From Marasmius tenuissimus (lineage: Eukaryota > Basidiomycota > Agaricomycetes > Agaricales > Marasmiaceae), in the NCBI GenBank assembly GCA_029532415.1, contig JAQOTA010000065.1, positions 310,001 through 374,000 on the forward strand: a stretch of DNA of 64,000 nucleotides, written 5' to 3'. The notes beneath the pieces were generated by a model. The model was given only the letters and a program-made list of their open reading frames with translations. It was not told where the DNA came from and did no database searches. Position 1 is the first letter of the stretch. Each line of letters opens with the position of its first letter. The translations under genes were made by a program, and so were the position numbers. Of the stretch, positions 55,235 to 64,000 are shown piece by piece.

Positions 55235-57913
55235 ATGTCCGATGGAGGGGGAGAGTACAAATCGGATGCCTTCGATGATGTACTAAAGGAGCACGGTATC
55301 AAAATTCTGACCAGCATTCCATATACGCCGGAACAGAATGGTCGTGCAGAACGGTTCAATCGGACTATTGTCGAGAAAGCTCAAGCTCTTCGCTTTGATG
55401 CTTGTCTTCCACCTTCTTGGTGGGAATTCTGTGTGTTGCACGCTGTTGCACTTCACAATCGGACGCCGTCCCAGCGTTTACGTTGGTTGACCCCGCATGA
55501 GAAGTTGCATGGCAGTGCACCGGATGTTTCAGATCTTCGAGTCTTCGGATGTGCAGCGTATGCGTTTATTCCGGAAAAGCGTCGAGTTAACAAGTTATCT
55601 CCGCGTTCGGAACTGATGACCTTCATCGGTTTTCAGGAAGGCATGAAAGGATATGTCTTTATGAAGATGTCCAATAATGCAATCTTCAAAAGTGCTACTG
55701 CTCTGTTCGATGAAAACTTGTTCCCGAAGTGTTCTGATAAGAAACCTCGTGGCTTTACCCCGGTGGGTGAAATCCCTGAAATACCGCCGGTATTGGGTGA
55801 AAATCCCAACTTCTCTTCGGATAGTGATGATGATTCGTCTGATGACGATCTTTATCCTCCCAAGAACCTTCCAAAGCGATCGGAATCTCCTCATGACGAT
55901 GATGGAGATGGTACTGTACCTCAGGGTGAACGTCAACACTCTGATCCTGATCCTCCGTTCCAGCCTCCCAGGCCACCTACACCTGTGGGTGGTAAAGAGC
56001 AGCCTCCGCCGCCAAGGCGTTCAGGCAGGAAACGGACGGGTACTAAGCAACCTGATAACGTATTTGGTGAACAACGAGACCCAAATAATCCCTCGCGCAT
56101 TGTGCGTGATATGGAGAGAAATTCTACATGGAGAGATGCCACGGGTGATAGAGAACCCATGGATCCACCTACTACTCGTAGGAGAGGCAGACCTAGAAAA
56201 GTTCCTGGGACTAATCGTGCCAGTCTGTCTACCATGTGTAACTCCAGGGGGAGTCAGCCCGATAGCTTAGTGCAACAATTATCCCAGGAAGGGGGAGTAG
56301 GTTTCGTGATTTATCTGTTGAATCGGGCAGTTCCCGTTCACGATGACCTCACCGATATGTCTAACGTTCGAGAGTGGACTCTCCGTGACATACTGAAGCT
56401 GCCAGCTGAGCAGCAGAGAGAATGGAAGGCCGCTTGCCGCGATGAACTAGAGGCTCTTCGCAAGCACAAGGTCTTCGAATTGGTTGACCTACCTAAAGGT
56501 CGCAAGGCAGTCAAAAACAGATGGGTGTTTGACGTTAAGTCAGACGGTCGAAAGAAAGCTCGACTTGTTGCCAAGGGTTTCTCTCAGGTCGAAGGAGTTG
56601 ACTTTGATGAGATCTTCTCACCAGTTGTGCGGTTTGAAACTGTACGGATGATGCTTGCACTTGCAGCTCTCAAAAACTGGCACATTCAGGCATTGGATGT
56701 GAAGAACGCCTTTCTTTATGGTGAACTTAAAGAAGAGATCTATATGGATCAACCTGAAGGTTTCAAGGTTAAGGGTCAGGAAGGCAAAGTCTATCGCCTT
56801 CGCCGTGCATTATATGGACTGAAGCAAGCCGCTCTTGAGTGGTGGCGTGCCCTCAGCTCGTCCATGGAAGTAATGGGCTTCAAACGCTTAACTTTCGATG
56901 CAGGTCTCTTCATCTGCAAAGATCGTGAGACTGGTGAAGAATGTATTGCTTTGATCTATGTCGACGATGCATTATTCCTTGGACCCAACAAAGCCTTTGT
57001 CGAAAAGAAGAAAGCCGAGTTTATGGCTCGTTGGGAATGCCGTGATCCTGGAGAAGTCAAAGAGTTCTTGCGCATGCGTATTCGTCGCAGAGGCCATAAA
57101 ATCCTTCTTGACCAAACCGACTACTTGAAGAAGGTCTTGAAGCGATTTGGCATGCAGAATGCAAAAGCAGCAGATACTCCTCTTCCTGCCGGCTATATTC
57201 CACAACCCAACGAAGGTCCTGTTGATCCCGAACGTTGCGCTCGATATCAATCAGTGATTGGATCGCTTCTGTATATTATGCTTGGCACTCGTCCAGATAT
57301 TGCCTACGCTGTTACAAAGCTTTCACAATTCTCTGCTAATCCATCGGAGGATCACCTGAAGAAGGCGATTTATATTTGTCGCTATCTTGCAGGAACTCCA
57401 GACTATGCATTGGTCTATGATGGAGCCTCTGACGGAGGTTTACTAGCATTCACTGATTCTGATTGGGCTGCTGATCCTATCAAGCGTCGGTCGATCACGG
57501 GCTATTTCTTCAAATTGGCAGGTGGCATCTTCTGTTGGCAATCACGTGCCCAGAAGACTGTTGCACTTTCATCCACTGAAGCTGAATACATGGCGCTATC
57601 CGACTGTAGTCGTCAGGCTGTGTGGATTCGACAGTTACTTTCTGACCTTGGGATTGACATGACTCCCGTCCCCATATGTGGAGACAATCAAGGCTCGATT
57701 TTTATCGCCTCTAACCCAGTTCAAGAACGTCGCACCAAACACATTGATATTCGCTATCACTACATTCGCGAATGTGTTTCAGACCGTAAGGTCGATCTTT
57801 TCTTTATTGACGGTGCCTACAATCCTGCGGACATGTTTACTAAGAATTTGGGTCATGTCAAGTTCTCCGCTTTTAGAGAACATCTTGGACTTGAATTTTA
57901 TTCGTCCGAATAG
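55235..57913 (+). CDS. Copia-B copy D, intact integrase C-part, RT and RNase H frame
   Basis: An 892-aa open frame, the longest in the window. It starts at the integrase second catalytic Asp (MSDGGGEYKSDAF), then PYTPEQNGRAERFNR (catalytic Glu), a GAG-pol linker rich in acidic and Pro residues, RT (NRWVFDVKSDGRKKARLVAK, NAFLYGELKEEIYMDQ, YGLKQAALEWW, YVDDALFL) and RNase H (FTDSDWAAD, SSTEAEYMALSD, ICGDNQGSI, IRYHYIRE). It ends at TAG 57911. RT and RNase H look complete. The upstream stops mean it cannot be made as a normal polyprotein, unless from an internal start. Confidence 0.85.
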   Translation: MSDGGGEYKSDAFDDVLKEHGIKILTSIPYTPEQNGRAERFNRTIVEKAQALRFDACLPPSWWEFCVLHAVALHNRTPSQRLRWLTPHEKLHGSAPDVSDLRVFGCAAYAFIPEKRRVNKLSPRSELMTFIGFQEGMKGYVFMKMSNNAIFKSATALFDENLFPKCSDKKPRGFTPVGEIPEIPPVLGENPNFSSDSDDDSSDDDLYPPKNLPKRSESPHDDDGDGTVPQGERQHSDPDPPFQPPRPPTPVGGKEQPPPPRRSGRKRTGTKQPDNVFGEQRDPNNPSRIVRDMERNSTWRDATGDREPMDPPTTRRRGRPRKVPGTNRASLSTMCNSRGSQPDSLVQQLSQEGGVGFVIYLLNRAVPVHDDLTDMSNVREWTLRDILKLPAEQQREWKAACRDELEALRKHKVFELVDLPKGRKAVKNRWVFDVKSDGRKKARLVAKGFSQVEGVDFDEIFSPVVRFETVRMMLALAALKNWHIQALDVKNAFLYGELKEEIYMDQPEGFKVKGQEGKVYRLRRALYGLKQAALEWWRALSSSMEVMGFKRLTFDAGLFICKDRETGEECIALIYVDDALFLGPNKAFVEKKKAEFMARWECRDPGEVKEFLRMRIRRRGHKILLDQTDYLKKVLKRFGMQNAKAADTPLPAGYIPQPNEGPVDPERCARYQSVIGSLLYIMLGTRPDIAYAVTKLSQFSANPSEDHLKKAIYICRYLAGTPDYALVYDGASDGGLLAFTDSDWAADPIKRRSITGYFFKLAGGIFCWQSRAQKTVALSSTEAEYMALSDCSRQAVWIRQLLSDLGIDMTPVPICGDNQGSIFIASNPVQERRTKHIDIRYHYIRECVSDRKVDLFFIDGAYNPADMFTKNLGHVKFSAFREHLGLEFYSSE

Positions 57914-57954
57914 ACGCTTCGTGCTCTACTTGTGCCGCACTTAGCGAGGGGGAG

Positions 57955-58212
57955 TGTTGAATCCGGACTACCGGATATATGGACCGTTGTATCGGGCCGC
58001 ATATATGCTTCAATCGTTTCACTATGATCTATGCTATTCCTAGTCACTCCTGTTATAGAAGATACAGCCACCTCTGTATAGTATATAAGTAGCTCTGTAT
58101 CTACATGCAATATCAGTACTTTTACTACTCTCGTTGCTGCCTCTAAGCCTATCTCCAGGTGAGCTAGTCTGTCCCATGCTGCCACTGCGTGGGCAGGACC
58201 TCTGCCTCAACA
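57955..58212 (+). repeat. Copia-B LTR shared by copies D and E
   Basis: Preceded by the purine tract AGCGAGGGGGAG (57943-57954). It ends GCCTCAACA at 58212 and is directly followed by CGTTCCAGCCTCCC, which belongs to the middle of pol. Confidence 0.88.
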
Positions 58213-60170
58213 CGTTCCAGCCTCCCAGGCCACCTACACCTGTGGGTGGTAAAGAGCAGTCTCCGCCGCCAAGGCGTTCAGGCAGGAAACAGATGGGTAC
58301 TATGCAACCTGATAACGTATTTGGTGAACAACGAGACCCAAATAATCCCTCATGCATTGTGCGTGATATGGAGAAAAACTCTACATGGAGAGATGCCACG
58401 GGTGATAGAGAACCCATGGATCCACCTACTACTCATAGGAGAGGCAGACCTAGAAAGGTTCCTGGGACTAATTGTGCCAGTCTGTCTACCATGTGTAACT
58501 CCAGGGAGAGTCAGCCCGATAGCTTAGTGCAACAATTATCCCAGGAAGGGGGAGTAGGTTTCGTGATTTATCTGTTAAATCGGGCAGTTCCCGTTCACGA
58601 TGACCTCATCGATATGTCTAATGTTCGAGAGTGGACTCTCCGTGACATACTGAAGCTGCCAGCTGAGCAGCAGAGAGAATGGAAGGCCGCTTGCCGCGAT
58701 GAACTAGAGGCTCTTCGCAAGCACAAGGTCTTCAAATTGGTTGACCTACCTAAAGGTCGCAAGGCTGTCAAAAACAGATGGGTGTTTGACGTTAAGTCAG
58801 ACGGTCGAGAGAAAGCTCGACTTGTTGCCAAGGGTTTCTCTCAGGTCGAAGGTGTCGATTTTGATGAGATCTTCTCACCAGTTGTACAGTTTGAAACTGT
58901 ACAGATGATGCTCGCACTTGCAGCTCTCAAAAACTGGCACATTCAGGCATTGGATGTGAAGAACGCCTTTCTTTATGGCAAACTTGAAGAAGAGATCTAT
59001 ATGGATCAACCTGAAGGTTTCAAGGTTAAGGGTCAGGAAGGCAAAGCCTATCGCCTTTGCTGTGCATTATATGGACTGAAGCAAGCCGCTCTTGAGTGGT
59101 GGCGTGCCCTCAGCTCGTCCATGGAAGTAATGGGTTTTAAACGCTTAACTTCTGATGCAGGTCTCTTCATCTGCAAAGATCGTGAGACTGGTGAGGAATG
59201 TATCGCTTTGATCTATGTCGACGATGCATTATTCCTTGGACCCAACAAAGCCTTTGTCGATAAGAAGAAAGCCGAGTTTATGGCTCGTTGGGAGTGCCGT
59301 GATCCTGGAGAAGTTAAAGAGTTCTTGCGCATGCGTATTCGTCGCAGAGGCCATAAAATCCTTCTTGACCAAACCGACTACTTGAAGAAGGTCTTGAAGC
59401 GATTTGGCATGCAGAATGCAAAAGCAGCTGATACTCCTCTTCCTGCCGGCTATATTCCACAACCCAACGAAGGTCCTGTTGATCCCGAACGTTGCGCTCG
59501 ATATCAATCAGTGATTGGATCGCTTCTGTATATTATGCTTGGCACTTGTCCAGATATTGCCTATGCTGTTACAAAGCTTTCTCAATTCTCTGCTAATCCA
59601 TCAGAGGATCACCTGAAGAAGGCGCTTTATATTTGCCGCTATCTTGCAGGAACTCCAGACTATGCATTAGTCTATGATGGAGCCTCTGACGGAGGTTTAC
59701 TAGCATTCACTGATTCTGATTGGGCTGCTGATCCTATTAAGCGTCGGTCGATCACGGGCTATTTCCTCAAATTGGCAGGTGGCATCTTCTGTTGGCAATC
59801 ACGTGCCCAGAAGACTGTTGCACTTTCATCCACTGAAGCTGAATACATGGCGCTATCCGACTGTAGTCGTCAAGCTGCATGGATTCGACAGTTACTCTCT
59901 GAACTTGGAATTGATATGACTCCTGTACCCATATGTGGAGATAATCAAGGCTTGATTTTCATCGCCTCTAACCCAGTTCAAGAACGTCGCACCAAACACA
60001 TTGATATTCGCTATCACTACATTCGCGAATGTGTTTCAGACCGAAAGGTCGATCTTTTCTTTATTGACGGTGCCTACAATCCTGCGGACATGTTTACCAA
60101 GAATTTGGGTCATGTCAAGTTCTCTGCCTTTAGAGAACATCTTGGACTTGAATTTTATTTGTCCGAATAG
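58213..60170 (+). pseudogene. Copia-B copy E RT and RNase H, fused in frame to LTR sequence
   Basis: It encodes the pol linker, complete-looking RT (YVDDALFL) and RNase H to TAG 60168. The frame is open upstream through the LTR to an ATG at 58134, giving a 678-aa chimeric frame without gag, protease or integrase. The sequence follows copy C up to the region of EVKEFLRMRIR and then has patches matching copy D (RRRGHKILLD, VQERRTKHID), a mosaic typical of gene conversion. Confidence 0.8.
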
Positions 60171-60211
60171 ACACTTCGTGCTCTATGTGTGCCGCACTTA
60201 GCGAGGGGGAG

Positions 60212-60469
60212 TGTTGAATCTGGACTACCGGATATATGGACCGTTGTATCGGGCCGCATAAATGCTTCAATCGTTTCATTATGATCTATGCTATTCCTAG
60301 TCACTCCCGTTATAGTAGCTACAGCCACCTCTGTATAGTATATAAGTAGCTCTGTATCTACATGCAATACCAGTACTTTTACTACTCTCGTTGCTGCCTC
60401 CAAGCCTATCTCCAGGTGAGCTAGTCTGTCCCATGCTGCCACTGCGTGGGCAGGACCTCTGCCTCAACA
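60212..60469 (+). repeat. Copia-B copy E 3' LTR (258 bp)
   Basis: From TGTTGAATCTGG to GCCTCAACA, with the polypurine tract just upstream. The right flank is GTTTA. Confidence 0.88.
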
Positions 60470-61031
60470 GTTTAGAACTCCTGGTACAAGTTGCATTAAT
60501 AGATAGAAGATGAAAAGATAGATATGAGTGAAAATGTGTACCCCCTCAGTAAGAACACATGTCTGTCATGTGTAACTGTAACAGTGTGTGTGCTGAATGC
60601 CACTCTGCAGCTCATCAGCCTGGGGCATTGAATGAAGTCTATCAAAAACATTGTTCAGACCAGGACAAATTTGCACCAGAGCCTTTGGCAACCGTCAACT
60701 TTCTTGATTAGCTCCAACAACTGGAGGTTCTGCCAAACCTGCACCATCTTGATCTGTTTTTGACCCAATATAGCCCCAAACACAGTTCTATAGAAGAAGC
60801 CTCCAACAATCTGGGCTTGTTCTGCAGATCAATTATTGGGGACAGTGGAAATTAGGGTGAGATTATTTTTTTCTCTCCTGTGGAAAAGATCAATGAGAGC
60901 TGATAGATCTGTCTAGCTAGTTGAAATAGCCACATCTCTGCCTCTCTCTCTCTCTCTCTCTCTGGCATATTCCATAGAGTGTGTAACTGATTGGGGAAAT
61001 CAAAAGAACTTCTCTCTCTCTCAGTGTATGA
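60470..61031. other. Right border of repeat region, CT microsatellite
   Basis: No gene recognised. A (CT)n run lies at about 60942-60962, with another short CT run at 61012-61021. This is the unique DNA right of the copia-B cluster. Confidence 0.45.
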
Positions 61032-62601
61032 TTGTCCCTGCAATATGTCTTTGGCTCAAGGCAAGTAGGCTTCACAAAACCAATAGATTACCACCCTCTT
61101 GAAAGGACTAAATTGAAAGCATTACCAGTGACTTGTACATGTCCTGTCTTCAGTCTTTCAGATGACATTCTCACTGAAATCTTTCTATTCATAAAACCAA
61201 GACCATGGAACATGTGATATATGGGATGTTAACTCCTTGGCTTCTGTCTGCAAGAGATGGTTATTGGTCACAAAGGCAACTCACACCTGCTGGGCTAGGG
61301 TTGAAGTGACCAATGAAAGGGCAGAGTGCAGATGGGGAATGGTTCACCTGGTCAACAAGAAACTTGAAGCCTACCTGCAACAATCAGAAGAGGCTGGGTT
61401 GTGTATCAAACTCAACATAGCAAAGGGAGTGCCAGGATACATGTCAACAAAGTGTCCAACCCTCTTTTGCTGCAGCCCATCCATTGCTGGAGCTTGCTCA
61501 CCATCAATCTTGGTGACCATCATGATATCATGGATACCCAGACTGTTGTTTGTAGTACCCTGTCTTGGAGACATGCCACTTCTTCACTCTATCTGGCTGA
61601 AAGAACATGAGGAGAGCCACCTGTCCCTGGTTGACAATCCTGAAGAAATTGGGAAAGAGTGTACTGGGAGAGAAGGGCCTGCAACATCTAGAGTTGAAGG
61701 TGCTAGGGTTGCATAGTGCAGGAAAGCATTGAGACCAACTAGAGTTGGGGGACATGGGTGCTGGCCTCTGCTTTTTGGTCAACCTTACTTGGCTTCACAC
61801 TCACACTACACCCAACATCACTGTCAAGGTGGTCTACTTGTGCACCTCGCTTGTGGATACCCAATTCAACTTTATCATGCCTCAGAGGACAAGAGTGGTG
61901 GGGATGGTCTAGTGGGCTGGGGATGCATCCTTGACTTGTTCACCGGGGTATCAAGATGAGCCCATATCCACGTCTTTGCCAGCAACACTCATTCCCACAT
62001 GATGACTTTGCAGTTGTCCTCAATAACCTCACTTGCCCTTTGCTATTGTCTATGACTCTCAAGATGGACATGATCTGTGGTGTTTGGCCAATGGGATATG
62101 ACCTTCCTCTAGACGAGACAGCCCATATAAGCAGAGTGGAACATGAGATGAGTTTTTGTATGCACCTGGACAGGCCATTTGATCCTCCTTCAGACCAAGA
62201 GAAGGAGAATGTCAGAAACTTGCTTCCAATACACTTCCTTTGAGAGATTCCTTATCAACTCTCCATCTCTATGGAATCTTGGCTTGAATTGTATCCCTTT
62301 ACATTCCTCCCGGCTCATATGTCTGTTCACAATCACACCAAAACTGGCAGACTTCACTGTATTTGAATGGAAGCTGAAGCAGGGTGAAGATGTGGATATT
62401 TGCCCAGAGCTTCTTTGCAACAACATTTTCCTCAATTGCATTGCCTGTGAGGACAGGTTTCTGAGCTTGCACTACCTGCAACTGACACTGTCACACAGTT
62501 TCAAGGCAGGGGGACTGATAGCAGAGCTGATCAAGATGCTAGAGTGTCAAGTACTTGAATCAGCAGTGGTCAGATCAACATTGGGAGATATGGAAAGGTG
62601 A
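61032..62601 (+). pseudogene. F-box-like gene or relic 1
   Basis: Near the start FSLSDDILTEIFLFIKP has the look of an F-box helix (L.DDIL.EIF). ASVCKRWLLVTKATHTCWAR follows in another frame, as in F-box proteins after an intron. Further pieces are LLQPIHCWSLLTINLG (near 61470), SLWNLGLNCIPLHSSRL, and PKLADFTVFEWKLKQGEDVD (62330-62400), typical of the C-terminal parts of Agaricomycete F-box proteins. F-box proteins link substrates to SCF ubiquitin ligases through Skp1. Frames change several times. Some changes may be introns, but a stop directly after RPWNM and others suggest decay. Confidence 0.45.
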
Positions 62602-63088
62602 TTGCTTCTATTTTCATTTCCTTCTCTTTTGACCCAATTGCTCAAACAGCTGGGATTATAAGATAATCTATTTATGGACCTGAATTGTCAGGCATTGGGA
62701 CGAGATTCTTTCTGTATTCAAGTCAAGTAGATGATGTGCTGTTCTCCTACCAAGAAAAAAAAATTTAAAAAAGTCCTTCTTATCATTCTCCTTGATTCAC
62801 TGCAGCAAAACAGACATTGTGTCAGATTAAAATTATCTCGGGTTAAAAGGAAACTCTAGGATTTCTTCAGCAGATGCCTGGGTGCCCATCATCTCTTAGA
62901 AAAGTATATTGAATTGCCATATTTAGGTTAGTGGTTGTTGGCCAATCCAGTCCTTTTTAAAAGATAAAACATCCTTGCTGTCTGGAACCCTGAGAAGCAC
63001 AAACCTTGTGGTGATGTGATACATGTATGGAAGGAATGATTGTAACTTGTAATTCTTTTGCACTCCCATTCTCTTTCCCCCCCTGCTT
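62602..63088. other. Between the two F-box-like units
   Basis: AT-rich, no recognised gene. It could hold the promoter of the second unit. Confidence 0.4.
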
Positions 63089-63942
63089 TTGACAATGACA
63101 CTGACCGATGTTGGGAAGAATTTTGATTCCCTTCAAGTTGCTGCTTCCTGTCATTTTGATTTGTGTGCATATAAAAAAATAGATTTTGATGATCCTCCAA
63201 TCAGCCAACTGCCTCTAAAAATCCTTGAGAAAATTCTTAGGGCAATGGAGCCAACAACAACGTACTTGGCCATACAGAAAAGGGAGTGAATCATACAGAT
63301 GAATGTAAAGGATGGAGTGTGCAAGATGTGGAGAGAGGTCTGGTTGTCATAGCCAAGGCTTTGGAGTAGAATTGGGCTGGAGGTAGGAGGAAAGGAATGT
63401 GGTTGAAAATGTTTGAGTATCATGACACAACACTTGGAGGAACAAGATTGAGTGCTACTCATCAACATCAAGGTTTCTTTTCTCACCAATGCAGAAGAAT
63501 TAGAATTTGCAACCTGTGTGCCTGTTTGCGACGAGTGCTCAATTATGTCTCTCGCTGGGAGACTCTCAGGATTGACTTGGGCAGGAACATGGAACTCATC
63601 AACCCACACCTTTTTTCCATTGTCCAACACCTCAGTGATATGACATCCCTGAGGTTCCTCAAGGTTGAGGGTCTTGGGAACAGGGCCAGGCCATGGACAA
63701 TGATCATAAAAGCTGTTGTGGACAATTTACCAAATAAAGCTGGCAAGGAACAACTGGATGACTTGACAGGAGTTTGTTTGCTCAGTGTGAAGCATCACCA
63801 AGACACAACCGTTGGCAGTCCCTTTTCATCCAACATCACATATGTGCATGCTCATGTCACACCCAGAGTGGCTAGAAAGATACTTGATTACTGTCTGGCA
63901 ATGGTCAGGGCAGAGTTTGAGTTGATGACACTGCAGCAATAG
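63089..63942 (+). pseudogene. F-box-like gene or relic 2
   Basis: ATG 63089 begins a 66-aa frame with PPISQLPLKILEKILRAMEP, an F-box-like helix (LP..ILEKIL), ended by TGA 63287. A second frame (63397-63942) encodes LRRVLNYVSRWETLRIDLGR, LSDMTSLRFLKVEGLG and a C-terminus ending LMTLQQ, in the style of LRR-like tails of fungal F-box proteins. If 63280-63400 is an intron the gene might be whole; I could not settle donor and acceptor. It is similar in plan to unit 1, so the two may be tandem paralogues. Confidence 0.45.
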
Positions 63943-64000
63943 GTAGCTATTCCCAAAAACTACCAAACATTGGTACATTAATGCCTCCTCCATCTCACAG

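Larger units (their letters stand above)
52131..58212 (+). mobile_element. Ty1/copia family B, copy D (6082 bp)
   Basis: LTRs at 52131-52388 and 57955-58212, both sharing CTCCTGTTATAGAAGATAC, so they look like true sisters. The left flank ATAAC pairs with the right flank of B1. There is no flanking unique DNA on the right: the LTR is directly followed by an internal copia-B fragment (copy E). Confidence 0.88.
58213..60469 (+). mobile_element. Copia-B copy E, 5'-truncated tandem copy
   Basis: It consists of the last third of pol plus a 3' LTR (60212-60469), joined flush to the end of the D LTR. The right flank GTTTA (60470-60474) pairs with the outer flank of copy C. CGTTC at 58213-58217 could be the TSD of an element that once inserted here. 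Confidence 0.85.

Noticed and set aside
1..64000. CRISPR arrays, bacterial operons or ribosome binding sites
   Set aside because: The spliced eukaryotic genes and retroelements exclude a bacterial source, and no regular spaced repeats were seen apart from the minisatellite.

Overview
This window looks like genomic DNA of a filamentous basidiomycete, most likely an Agaricomycete. The left 8.3 kb carries intron-rich conserved eukaryotic genes with short introns of about 50-100 nt. The rest is dominated by retroelements, Tc1-type and PIF1-type debris, and decayed multicopy gene families of a kind I associate with mushroom genomes. That taxonomic call is inference from gene content and intron style.

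Layout. 0.6-8.3 kb is a compact block of four housekeeping-type genes: a FluG-like amidohydrolase (-), a RIM2-type mitochondrial pyrimidine-nucleotide carrier (+), an MGM1/OPA1 mitochondrial dynamin (-) and a SAP-domain membrane protein (+). They form two divergent pairs with short shared promoters. 8.3-60.5 kb is almost entirely repeats. It holds two Ty1/copia families: A, about 6.35 kb with 311-bp LTRs, and B, about 6.08 kb with 258-bp LTRs. There are also at least six solo LTRs with intact 5-bp target-site duplications (TSDs), a Tc1 DD34E transposon, a 141-bp MITE, a Tad1-like LINE remnant, a PIF1 helicase remnant and several broken multicopy genes. 60.5-64 kb holds two F-box-like genes or gene relics.

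Main structural result. The TSDs do not pair across each copia-B copy; they pair between different copies. B1's left flank (CATTA) matches C's far flank (CGTTA). B1's right flank (ATAAC) matches D's left flank (ATAAC). C's other flank (GTTTA) matches E's right flank (GTTTA). Copia-A is cut in half, with a 5' half at 10.5-15.3 kb (+) and a 3' half at 41.4-43.1 kb (-), and both outer flanks read GGATC. Joining the halves restores the reverse transcriptase reading frame, and removing A restores a host reading frame. All of this is explained if the segments 21.1-43.1 kb and 49.9-52.1 kb have each been flipped between inverted copia-B copies. The flips may be real recombination or assembly errors at long inverted repeats.

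Other points. Every B copy with a gag-pol junction has the same in-frame TGA there, which suggests readthrough or a mobilised defective lineage. Both copia families have a primer binding site that looks complementary to the anticodon arm of initiator tRNA-Met, as in Drosophila copia. Most private nonsense codons in the elements are CGA to TGA, as expected from decay of methylated CpG.
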